Shown here: positions 1 through 6,908 of the stretch, one piece after another | Numbering within the stretch: the first letter of the stretch is position 1 | How the letters are laid out: each line of letters begins with the position of its first letter | From: Dethiobacter sp. | GTDB taxonomy: Bacteria > Bacillota > Dethiobacteria > DTU022 | Direction of reading: 5' to 3' | Assembly (NCBI GenBank): GCA_018333405.1 | Contig: JAGXSR010000178.1 | Span: 1-6,968 of the forward strand | DNA length: 6,968 nt | Program-made: the position numbers and the translations under genes | Notes under the pieces: model-generated | What the model saw: only the letters and a program-made list of their open reading frames with translations | Told to the model about the DNA's origin: nothing | Databases searched by the model: none

Positions 1-3000
1 ACCGCTTCCGCAATCAGTTTCGGTTCCTCATCTTCTTTGATATCCGTTCTGCCTTTTATAACTATTAAGCTGTCTTCTTTAAACAGATCGGCATTTTTTT
101 CATATAATTCGCTGAAGACAACCACCTCGACCGTACCGGTCAGATCTTCCAGCCTGATAAAAGCCATTGGTTTTCCTTTTTTTGTATATAACGAGCGCAC
201 CATGGCCACTATTCCGCCCACGGATATAGTGCAGTTATCTCCTGTCTCTCCAATCTCGGCACAACAGACCAGGTGCGTCCACTTTTTCAGCAGATGGCGA
301 TAGCGCTCCAGGGGGTGGCCGGATATATAGAGCCCCAGCATCTCCTTCTCCAGCGTCAGGCGCTCCTGGTCGGAGAAAGCCGGAATTTGCGGCAGCGAAT
401 CTTTAAGCATATCTTCCCGGCACCCCGGGTCCAGCAGCGAAAACATGGAGATTTGACCGTTTAGCTTTTCCCGTTGAGCTGACTGCCCCTGGGCTAACGC
501 TTCATCCAGGCAGGCCAGGTACTGGGCGCGGTGTCCACCAAGCGAATCAAAAGCTCCGCATTTAACAAGACTCTCCACTACCTTGCGATTGCAGAGACGG
601 GTGTCCACCCGCGCCGTAAAATCACAAAGTGAAACAAACGGCTTTTCCCGGCGCGCTGTTAAAATTGACTCTATCGCGCTTAAACCTACATTTTTTACAG
701 CGGCCAGACCAAAACGAATACGGTCACTGGTCACCACTGTAAAATTGGTTTCACTTTCGTTAATATCCGGCGGCAGTATAGCCATGCCCTGCCGCTTGCC
801 ATCGGCAATATACATGGCCACCTTATCGCTGTTCGCATAATAGCCGGTCATCAGCGTAGCCATGAATTCAACCGGATAGTTTGCTTTCAGGTAAGCCGTC
901 TGGTAGGCAATTAAAGCATAGGCTGCGGCATGGGATTTGTTGAAACCGTAAGATGCAAACTTTAAAATCAGGTCGTATATCTCTTTGGCCAATTTCTTCG
1001 TAAATCCACCCGCGATACAGCCTTGGATAAACAGGGCTTGCTGTTCATCCAGGATCTCTTTTTTCTTTTTACCGATCGCCCGCCGCAGCAGGTCCGCCTG
1101 CGCCAGAGTAAATCCGGCCATCCGGGCGGCAATTTCCATGATCTGTTCCTGATAGACAATAACCCCGTAGGTCTCGCTTAAGATCGGTTCCAGCACAGGG
1201 TGGAGAAACTGAATCTGCTCCCGGCCATGCTTACTGTTAATAAATGTCGGGATTTGCTCCATGGGCCCCGGGCGGTAGAGAGCCACCACGGCAGTGATAT
1301 CTTCAAACTTGCTTGGCTGCAGTTCGCGCAGCACTCCGCGCATACCGGCACTTTCCAACTGGAATATCCCGGCGGTTTCACCCGAGGATAGTAACTCAAA
1401 TGTTTTGGCATCATCCCATGGTATATCTTCCAAAGCAATCTTCAGGTTGTGGCGCTTATGGACAAGCTTGCAGGTCTCACCCATGATGGTTAAAGTTTTC
1501 AACCCTAAAAAGTCCATCTTCAGTAAGCCTAAACTCTCCAGAGTCCCCATCGGGAACTGCGTTACCACCACACTGTCTGTTGTTTTAAACAGAGGCACAT
1601 AGTTGACCAGAGGTTCCCGGGCGATAACCACACCGGCGGCGTGAATCGAAGCGTGCCGCGGCATTCCTTCGACAGCCCGCGAAGTATCCAGTAGCTGCCG
1701 GCAGCGCTCATCCCGGCAGAACTCTTTCAGCTCTTTCACCTGATCCAAGGCCCGAGGTATACTCATTCCGGGCTCCGTAGGGATCAACTTGGCGATCCGG
1801 TCCACTTCCCCGTAAGAAAAACCCAAAGCCCGGCCTACATCCCGCACCGCAGCCCGTGCGGCCATTGTGCCGAAAGTAATGATCTGGGCTACCCGATCCT
1901 GCCCATATTTATCCAGCACATAATGCAGAACCTTGTCCCGCTTATCATCGCAAAAATCAATGTCTATGTCGGGCATCGACACCCGTTCCGGGTTAAGAAA
2001 TCGCTCAAAGAAAAGTCCGTTACGGATAGGATCGATATTGGTAATTCCCAGGCAGTAGGCAACAAGGCTTCCGGCAGCCGAACCGCGGCCCGGTCCTACT
2101 AAAACTCCCTCCTGCCGGGCATAGCGGATCAGATCCCAGACGATTAAAAAATAACTGCAATAGTCCATCTGTTTGATCACTTGAAGCTCATATTCCAAAC
2201 GTTTGAGCAACTCAGCGGTTGTTTCCGGATAACGCCACTTTAGCCCGTCCAGACAAAGAGCATTTAAAAATCCGTCGGCAGAGATTCCCGGCGGGAGTTC
2301 ATATTCAGGCAGATGCAACTGGTCGAATTTCATTTCCAGGTTGCAACGTTCGGCAATAACCCCTGTATTTTCCAGAGCCTCCAGGCATTCCGGGAACAGC
2401 GCCGCCATCTCCCGGGCCTCTTTGAAATAAAATTCCTGCGATTCAAACTTCAGGCGGGCAGAGTCATGTATCGTTTTTCCGGTTTGAACACATAGCAACA
2501 CATCGTGCACAAACGCGTCTTCCCGGGACAGATAATGCACATCATTAGTGGCCACCAAAGGAATCTTCTCTTCCTGTGACAGCTGTTTGAGGAGATGATT
2601 CACGGCAGCCTGATCCGGTAAGTGGTGGTTCTGAATCTCGAGAAAAAAATTATTTGCTCCGAAAATATCTCTGTACTCCCGTGCCACGCGGCGCGCGTTT
2701 TCCTGCTCGCCACGGATCATCCTGACCGGAATCTCGCCGGCCAGGCAGCCGCTGAGGGCGATCAGACCGGCGGCATTTGACGCCAGCAGCTCCCGGTCGA
2801 CCCGCGGCTTGTAGTAAAAGCCTTCTGTATAGCCGGCAGAAACAATACGCATCAGGTTGCGGTAACCGGTTTCATTCTCAGCCAGCAGCACCAGATGGTA
2901 CTGATAATCATCATGTTTCGGCTCTTTATTCAATCGGGTTCGGGGGGCCACGTATACCTCACAGCCGATTACCGGCTTTATCCCTACACTCATTGCCTCA

Positions 3001-3158
3001 CGATAGAAGTCGATCACGCCGAACATGTTGCCGTGATCGGTAAGGCCTAAGGCCGGCATTTTTAAATCGGCTGCCCGCTTCACCAACTGCTTTATCCGGG
3101 CCGCCCCGTCCAGCAGGCTATATTCACTATGGGTATGCAAGTGTACAAAACCGGACAT
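1..3158 (-). CDS. dnaE: DNA polymerase III subunit alpha (C-family DNA polymerase), 3' end beyond the window
   Basis: Catalytic subunit of the replicative or lesion-bypass C-family polymerase, a cytoplasmic enzyme that extends DNA 5' to 3' at the fork. I read one uninterrupted frame of 1052 codons from ATG at 3158 to the left edge; related proteins are about 1100-1160 residues, so roughly the last 100 are missing. Domains in order: N-terminal PHP with H8, H10, D17, H42, E67, H88, C138, D206 and H208, all apparently metal-ligand positions; the polymerase core with GPGRGSAAGS (355-364) and PDIDIDF, giving catalytic D399 and D401, then D549 in KMDFLGL; FNKSHAAAYA from 739; a helix-hairpin-helix near 815-825; a probable beta-clamp-binding peptide QISMF (902-906); YISGHP near 945-949; and an OB-fold from about 980. 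The start is supported by TGAGG seven bases upstream and by the conserved HLHTHSEYSLLDG beginning at residue 6. Assignment is certain; whether it is the main or accessory polymerase (beside a PolC) cannot be seen. Confidence 0.98.
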   Translation of the reverse strand, partial: MSGFVHLHTHSEYSLLDGAARIKQLVKRAADLKMPALGLTDHGNMFGVIDFYREAMSVGIKPVIGCEVYVAPRTRLNKEPKHDDYQYHLVLLAENETGYRNLMRIVSAGYTEGFYYKPRVDRELLASNAAGLIALSGCLAGEIPVRMIRGEQENARRVAREYRDIFGANNFFLEIQNHHLPDQAAVNHLLKQLSQEEKIPLVATNDVHYLSREDAFVHDVLLCVQTGKTIHDSARLKFESQEFYFKEAREMAALFPECLEALENTGVIAERCNLEMKFDQLHLPEYELPPGISADGFLNALCLDGLKWRYPETTAELLKRLEYELQVIKQMDYCSYFLIVWDLIRYARQEGVLVGPGRGSAAGSLVAYCLGITNIDPIRNGLFFERFLNPERVSMPDIDIDFCDDKRDKVLHYVLDKYGQDRVAQIITFGTMAARAAVRDVGRALGFSYGEVDRIAKLIPTEPGMSIPRALDQVKELKEFCRDERCRQLLDTSRAVEGMPRHASIHAAGVVIAREPLVNYVPLFKTTDSVVVTQFPMGTLESLGLLKMDFLGLKTLTIMGETCKLVHKRHNLKIALEDIPWDDAKTFELLSSGETAGIFQLESAGMRGVLRELQPSKFEDITAVVALYRPGPMEQIPTFINSKHGREQIQFLHPVLEPILSETYGVIVYQEQIMEIAARMAGFTLAQADLLRRAIGKKKKEILDEQQALFIQGCIAGGFTKKLAKEIYDLILKFASYGFNKSHAAAYALIAYQTAYLKANYPVEFMATLMTGYYANSDKVAMYIADGKRQGMAILPPDINESETNFTVVTSDRIRFGLAAVKNVGLSAIESILTARREKPFVSLCDFTARVDTRLCNRKVVESLVKCGAFDSLGGHRAQYLACLDEALAQGQSAQREKLNGQISMFSLLDPGCREDMLKDSLPQIPAFSDQERLTLEKEMLGLYISGHPLERYRHLLKKWTHLVCCAEIGETGDNCTISVGGIVAMVRSLYTKKGKPMAFIRLEDLTGTVEVVVFSELYEKNADLFKEDSLIVIKGRTDIKEDEEPKLIAEA

Positions 3159-3165
3159 TAATCTT

Positions 3166-3170
3166 CCTCA
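3166..3170 (-). promoter_or_regulatory. Ribosome binding site of dnaE
   Basis: TGAGG on the minus strand lies seven bases before the dnaE ATG at 3158. It is a moderate Shine-Dalgarno sequence and fixes that ATG as the start. The 49 bp between the upstream small gene and dnaE contain no hairpin or clear promoter, which suggests the two are transcribed together. Confidence 0.7.
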
Positions 3171-3207
3171 CTTCTTAAAACTTGGCTGTTGAACGTAATG
3201 AAAAGCG

Positions 3208-3513
3208 TTACTCAGACTGCCGGGCGCGTTGACGAATAATTTCTCCCCGTGCGTAGAGTACACCTGTATCCGCAGGCGAGCGCTTAAGCTTACTGCCGGC
3301 GGAGCGGCGCATCCTTTTCCGAATCAGGCTCACCTGTCGTTTCAGCATCACTTCTCTGCCGAAAGCGACAGCGGAAGCCATGGCAACCAGCATCCATATT
3401 GCGGAAAATAATCCTGACCTAGAGCTAAGCTCCGGCTCCGGCAGGAGAATCAAACCTGCTGCCGGCAGGAGCAGCGCCGTCAGTAAGCCGATTATGGCAG
3501 ACCATCCCTTCAT
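3208..3513 (-). CDS. Small membrane protein of unknown function (101 aa)
   Basis: I do not recognise this gene. From ATG at 3513 it encodes 101 residues: a hydrophobic segment at about 4-24, a short polar loop with PEPELSSRSG (25-34), a second hydrophobic segment at about 35-52, and a strongly basic tail (RKRMRRSAGSKLKR, 65-78) ending RQRARQSE. The positive-inside rule predicts a two-helix hairpin with both ends in the cytoplasm. The open frame extends upstream to a TTG at 3549, but AGGAGGT sits six bases before the ATG, so the ATG is preferred. It lies 121 bp after the Lon-like protease and 49 bp before dnaE on the same strand, and is probably co-transcribed with dnaE. The strong RBS and coherent membrane topology argue that it is a real gene. 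No catalytic motif is visible and no function can be inferred. Confidence 0.75.
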   Translation of the reverse strand: MKGWSAIIGLLTALLLPAAGLILLPEPELSSRSGLFSAIWMLVAMASAVAFGREVMLKRQVSLIRKRMRRSAGSKLKRSPADTGVLYARGEIIRQRARQSE

Positions 3514-3519
3514 GGCATT

Positions 3520-3526
3520 ACCTCCT
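3520..3526 (-). promoter_or_regulatory. Strong ribosome binding site deciding the start of the 101-aa membrane protein
   Basis: AGGAGGT on the minus strand is a near-perfect match to the anti-Shine-Dalgarno sequence, six bases before the ATG at 3513. It is the strongest RBS in the window. It rules against the longer reading from TTG at 3549, in which this motif would lie inside the coding sequence. Confidence 0.85.
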
Positions 3527-3634
3527 CTTGCTCTAATGTTTAAGCGCAAGGAACGGATTTCATGCCTTCCCGCTGCAAATTCTTTATAATCGGTCGGCTG
3601 CTCTGCTTATCCACCAGCTTCTAGTTCATGCGCC

Positions 3635-6082
3635 CTAGCCGCGGCAACTCGAACCGTGTCCGCTTTCCCGCTCGGCGCCCTCACCGTGTTCTTTCTCTCC
3701 CTGTAAGGCATTATGAAACTGGCGCAGGCGCTCCAGCACTGCCTGGTTAAAACTGCCCGGGCTAAAAGTCCCGTCCTCTTGCTGCTCACCGGCCGACAGG
3801 CCGGACAGAAGCTCCAACCCGTCATTCACTGAGGAGATGCAATAAATATTAAACTTACCCTGCTCCACCGCTTCTAAAAGCTCTTCTTTCAACATTAAAT
3901 TTCGCCGGTTTTGCACCGGAATGATCACACCCTGATCACCAGTTAAGCCTTTCAATTTACAGGTGTCGAAAAATCCTTCAATCTTGCTGTTGATGCCGCC
4001 TACCGGCTGAATTTCCCCTTGCTGGTTCACCGAACCAGTGATGGCCAACCCTTGTTTTAATGGAATACCGGCCAGGCTGGAAAGAAGGCAGAGCAGCTCG
4101 GCGGCAGAAGCGCTGTCTCCTTCCACCCCCGAGTAAGATTGTTCAAAACAGATGCCGGCGGAAAGGGTTAGCGGAATCAGGCGCCCGTAACGCTGCCCTA
4201 AACAGCCGCTTAAAATCAACACGCCCTTATCGTGAATTCGGCCGCTGAGCTGGCTCTCCCGTTCTATATTAATAATTCCGCGGCGTCCCAGGTAGGTGGT
4301 GGCGGTAATGCGGGAAACTCTCCCAAACTGATGATCGCCTAGCTCAATTACCGACAGGGCATTGATCTGTCCCACTTTTGCTCCGGACAGATCGATTAAG
4401 ATCTGCCCTCTCTCTACCGCCTCCAGCATTTTGTGTTCATACTTATTGGATCGGTAGGCTTTTTCAGCCAGCGCTTTATCCACCTGCGCTGCTCCAACCG
4501 TTTCCAGCCCGCCCAATTCCGCCCAAGCATCGGCTTCGCAGAGCAGCTCTACAATTTCATTAAAGCGAGTGCTGAGCTTCTCCTGGTGTTCCGCCTGCCT
4601 GGCGCTGTGCTCCACCACCTTGGCCACTGCATAGCGATCAAAGTGCCGCAGCGACTGTTGCCTGGTGTGATAGGCGATAAAACCGGCCATTTTTACCGTG
4701 TTTTCTTCTGCCCGCTCCATCTCCACATCGAAGTCCGCTTTTATTTTAAACAGCTTGCGGAAATCTTCGTCGTAGTGATACAGAAGCTGGTACAGATACG
4801 GGCTGCCGACGATCACCACCTTAAGCTGCAGCGCTATAGGCTGCGGACGCAAAGTGGACATGGTCACCAGACCGTAATGTTCACCTAGATTCTCTATCCG
4901 GATCTCCCGGGTTTTTAGTACCCGCTTCAGAACTTCCCAGGACTGCATTCCGGTCAAAACATCCCGCGCCTGAAGAATAAGGTAGCCTCCATTGGCCCGG
5001 TGCAGCGCTCCGGCCTTGATCATGGAGAAATCTGTCATCACCATGCCGAAGCGGTTCTCATATTCTACCCGGCCGAGCAGATTGTAGTATGACGGGTTGG
5101 TCTCGTAAATCACCGGAGCCCCTGCGGTTTCCTTGTTATCTACCAGCAGGTTGACCTTGTAGCGGATTTCTGTCTGCTCCTGGCTCTGGCGCCGCAGCCA
5201 GAGAAGTGGAAGCTGCTGCTGTTGCTCCTCATCATCTCCCCTGAATTCATGCAGGCTGGACAGCAGATCTTCCTGGAAAGCTTTCAGGTATTTTTGAACC
5301 GCGGGGAAGTCCGAGTACTGCTCCAGAAGATCGTTAAACAGGTGGCCGGTAGCCGCCAAAGCAATGCGTTGGTCCAACTGTTTAAATTTTTCTTTCAAAT
5401 CGCGCTCCGCTGCCTGTATCCGCCGCATGATCTCCATGGCTTTCAGCTGCACTTCCGTAGACTTTTTTTCAAGTTCATCTTTGACGGATTGATCCAGCTT
5501 GGCGTAGTCTTCTTCTCCCACCGGCTCACCATCCACCAGGGGGACAGTGACAAAACCGGCATTGATTCTTTTTAGAGAAAAACCCTGCTCCTGCGCGGTT
5601 TTGCTCAACTTTTCCAAAAGATTGGATCGCGTTTCCTGAAAATCTTTTACATAAGAGGCTTTTTGCCTTTCATATTCTTCCCCGTCGAATGCTTTGGGTA
5701 TGGTCTGTTTCAGATCTTCCAACATCTCTTCCACCTGACGACAAAATTTTACCCCCATGCCGGCCGGCAAATTTAAGGCAATGGGCTCTCCAGGGTGATC
5801 AAAGTTATATACATAACACCAATCGTCCGGCACCGGTTCGTCAGCCGATATTTTACTGATAATTTCGCGGGCATAACTGGATTTTCCCGTTCCGGTCAAA
5901 CCGGTCATGAAGATGTTATAGCCGTGTCTTTTTACCCGTAGGCCGAATTCCGTAGCCCGCACCGCTCTTTCCTGGCCGATCATCCCTTCTAAAGGCGGCG
6001 CCTCTGCGGTGGTATCATATGGCAGCAGATACGGATCATAACGGTATTTTAAATCAGCGCTTTGCAGTTTTTCCCAACTCAT
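3635..6082 (-). CDS. Lon-related ATP-dependent protease (COG1067 type, AAA_32 plus Lon proteolytic domain)
   Basis: A cytoplasmic AAA+ serine protease of the Lon superfamily, expected to unfold and degrade proteins using ATP. The 815 residues contain an N-terminal ATPase region with Walker A GLTGTGKS (61-68), then a long, highly charged, probably coiled-coil insertion (about 115-300) rich in K, E and Q. The ATPase fold resumes with ALHRANGGYLIL (359-370), a sensor-1-like strand VVIVGSPYL (422-430), and DEDFRKLFKIKADFD (438-452) with the likely arginine finger. After a helical lid, the Lon protease domain spans about 560-765, with catalytic Ser657 in EGDSASAAE and Lys700 in PVGGINSKIEGF. Classical Lon lacks this insertion and has a separate substrate-binding N-domain, absent here. 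The last 20 residues are a polar G/E/H-rich tail. TGAGGAGT seven bases upstream supports the ATG. It begins 19 bp after nth, so it probably shares nth's transcript. Family assignment is secure; substrates are unknown. Confidence 0.95.
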   Translation of the reverse strand: MSWEKLQSADLKYRYDPYLLPYDTTAEAPPLEGMIGQERAVRATEFGLRVKRHGYNIFMTGLTGTGKSSYAREIISKISADEPVPDDWCYVYNFDHPGEPIALNLPAGMGVKFCRQVEEMLEDLKQTIPKAFDGEEYERQKASYVKDFQETRSNLLEKLSKTAQEQGFSLKRINAGFVTVPLVDGEPVGEEDYAKLDQSVKDELEKKSTEVQLKAMEIMRRIQAAERDLKEKFKQLDQRIALAATGHLFNDLLEQYSDFPAVQKYLKAFQEDLLSSLHEFRGDDEEQQQQLPLLWLRRQSQEQTEIRYKVNLLVDNKETAGAPVIYETNPSYYNLLGRVEYENRFGMVMTDFSMIKAGALHRANGGYLILQARDVLTGMQSWEVLKRVLKTREIRIENLGEHYGLVTMSTLRPQPIALQLKVVIVGSPYLYQLLYHYDEDFRKLFKIKADFDVEMERAEENTVKMAGFIAYHTRQQSLRHFDRYAVAKVVEHSARQAEHQEKLSTRFNEIVELLCEADAWAELGGLETVGAAQVDKALAEKAYRSNKYEHKMLEAVERGQILIDLSGAKVGQINALSVIELGDHQFGRVSRITATTYLGRRGIINIERESQLSGRIHDKGVLILSGCLGQRYGRLIPLTLSAGICFEQSYSGVEGDSASAAELLCLLSSLAGIPLKQGLAITGSVNQQGEIQPVGGINSKIEGFFDTCKLKGLTGDQGVIIPVQNRRNLMLKEELLEAVEQGKFNIYCISSVNDGLELLSGLSAGEQQEDGTFSPGSFNQAVLERLRQFHNALQGEKEHGEGAERESGHGSSCRG

Positions 6083-6088
6083 CAGACC

Positions 6089-6097
6089 ACTCCTCAG
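6089..6097 (-). promoter_or_regulatory. Ribosome binding site of the Lon-like protease, in the nth-protease junction
   Basis: CTGAGGAGT on the minus strand contains GAGGAG (6090-6095), seven bases before the ATG at 6082. It lies in the 19 bp between the nth stop and the protease start. That gap leaves no room for a separate promoter or terminator, so the two genes form an operon. Confidence 0.8.
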
Positions 6098-6101
6098 ATG
6101 T

Positions 6102-6779
6102 TCAGTTTATATATTGTACTTTTGACGGACAGTATTGATGCAAATTACATTCATGACACAACGGGCGCCGGGCTTTGCACACTTTACGGCCATGCGCGAT
6201 CAGCCGATGGTGGGCCGCCCCCCATTCCTGGGGCGGGAGAAGTTGTTTTAGCTCTTCCTCTACCTGCTCCGCCTTTTTCGAAAAAGCGAGTCCCAATCGC
6301 CTGGCAACTCGAAAAATATGTGTGTCTACAGCCAAAGCCGGCTTCCGGAATGCAATATTCAATATAACATTAGCTGTTTTACGGCCTACCCCGGGCAGTG
6401 CCGTCAGCTGTTCATATCTGTCCGGAACCTGGCCGCCGTGCTTTTGCAGTATTATATGGCTGGCTTCAATTAAATAACGACTTTTATTGCGGAATAGACC
6501 ACACCCATGTAAGTACTGCTCCAGCTCGGCCCGGTCCATCTGAGACAGCTCTTTCAGCGTGCTTGCCCTTTGAAAGAGCTTAGGCGTAATTCGGTTTACC
6601 TGTTCATCTGTAGTCTGGGCGGAGAGCATGGTCGCCACAAAAAGTTGGTACGGATCTGCGAAATTAAGGGCTGTTTCCGCGCGGGGATATTGTTTTTTCA
6701 GCAGTTCAAATACATTTTGGATACGCCGGTATTCATAGTGATCCATCTTCGGCAAACAATACCCTCTTGTTGCTTTCAT
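6102..6779 (-). CDS. nth: Endonuclease III (DNA glycosylase/AP lyase)
   Basis: Bifunctional base excision repair enzyme that removes oxidised pyrimidines and cleaves the DNA backbone at the resulting abasic site by beta-elimination. The 225 residues match the family throughout: the six-helix domain with LSAQTTDEQVNR (52-63), the helix-hairpin-helix LPGVGRKTAN (128-137) carrying catalytic Lys134, catalytic Asp152 in VDTHIFRV, HHRLIAHGR (190-198), and a complete [4Fe-4S] ligand set C201-X6-C208-X2-C211-X5-C217. The start is uncertain. The ATG at 6779 has only a poor, distant GAAGAG. An in-frame TTG at 6755 has AGAGGG six bases upstream, and an ATG at 6746 gives a length closer to E. coli Nth (the catalytic Lys would be residue 123, against 120). 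A strong promoter lies just upstream, and the Lon-like protease follows after 19 bp. Function is certain; the first 8-11 residues are not. Confidence 0.97.
   Translation of the reverse strand: MKATRGYCLPKMDHYEYRRIQNVFELLKKQYPRAETALNFADPYQLFVATMLSAQTTDEQVNRITPKLFQRASTLKELSQMDRAELEQYLHGCGLFRNKSRYLIEASHIILQKHGGQVPDRYEQLTALPGVGRKTANVILNIAFRKPALAVDTHIFRVARRLGLAFSKKAEQVEEELKQLLPPQEWGAAHHRLIAHGRKVCKARRPLCHECNLHQYCPSKVQYIN
6762..6767 (-). promoter_or_regulatory. nth: Candidate ribosome binding site for an alternative TTG start of nth
   Basis: AGAGGG on the minus strand lies six bases before an in-frame TTG at 6753-6755. Spacing is good and the match to the anti-Shine-Dalgarno sequence is moderate. 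If used, it shortens the protein by eight residues and removes a segment not expected from the family. The ATG at 6779 lacks an equivalent site. Confidence 0.4.
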
Positions 6780-6818
6780 CGGTTTGAGACAACTCTTCGC
6801 TAGCCGTTAACTTATACT

Positions 6819-6847
6819 ATTATAGATCGTAGCTTTAAGCTGGTAAA
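6819..6847 (-). promoter_or_regulatory. Sigma-A-type promoter of nth and probably of the downstream operon
   Basis: On the minus strand, a perfect -10 box TATAAT (6819-6824) is separated by exactly 17 bp from a -35 box TTTACC (6842-6847, four of six matches to TTGACA). The DNA upstream of the -35 (about 6855-6900) is AT-rich and could help as an UP-like element. Transcription should begin near 6812, about 33 bases before the ATG of nth at 6779. This is the best promoter I can see in the window. It would drive nth and the Lon-like protease, and possibly the genes beyond. Confidence 0.75.
6831..6841. repeat. Short inverted repeat in the nth promoter spacer
   Basis: AGCTT and AAGCT arms of five bases flank a single central base, between the -35 and -10 boxes of the nth promoter. 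A repressor half-site pair could sit here, but five-base arms are common by chance and no second copy is present. The sequence does not match an operator I recognise. Confidence 0.25.
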
Positions 6848-6908
6848 CCCATTTATGGAAATCGCGAAAATAATTTAATGTAGAAAATTTTATCACTCAG
6901 ACAGGAGG

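Noticed and set aside
968..1438. Two short minus-strand open frames (968-1159 and 1178-1438)
   Set aside because: Both are in another frame of dnaE, whose own frame is continuous here and gives conserved motifs such as FNKSHAAAYA.
3514..3634. Possible terminator, promoter or leader peptide between the protease and the small membrane protein
   Set aside because: GGAA/TTCC can pair only weakly and no U-run follows. A TATAAA lacks any -35 at proper spacing. A seven-codon ATG frame has its purine-rich site one base from the ATG. None is convincing.
3607..3825. Minus-strand 72-codon open frame overlapping the end of the Lon-like protease
   Set aside because: It is a different frame of the protease gene, has no RBS and encodes no recognisable fold. 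The protease frame carries the family motifs and extends past most of it.
4433..4888. Plus-strand 151-codon open frame
   Set aside because: Lies wholly inside the protease gene on the opposite strand, with no RBS or plausible protein features. The frame is open because of codon bias on the other strand.
5222..5575. Plus-strand 117-codon open frame with hydrophobic stretches
   Set aside because: It is antisense to the charged insertion of the protease. The F/L-rich stretches are the complement of K/E/Q codons, so the apparent membrane character is an artefact.
6848..6908. Terminator for the upstream permease gene
   Set aside because: The segment is AT-rich and holds only a four-base-arm palindrome (CCATAAATGG). 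There is no GC-rich stem followed by a T-run.
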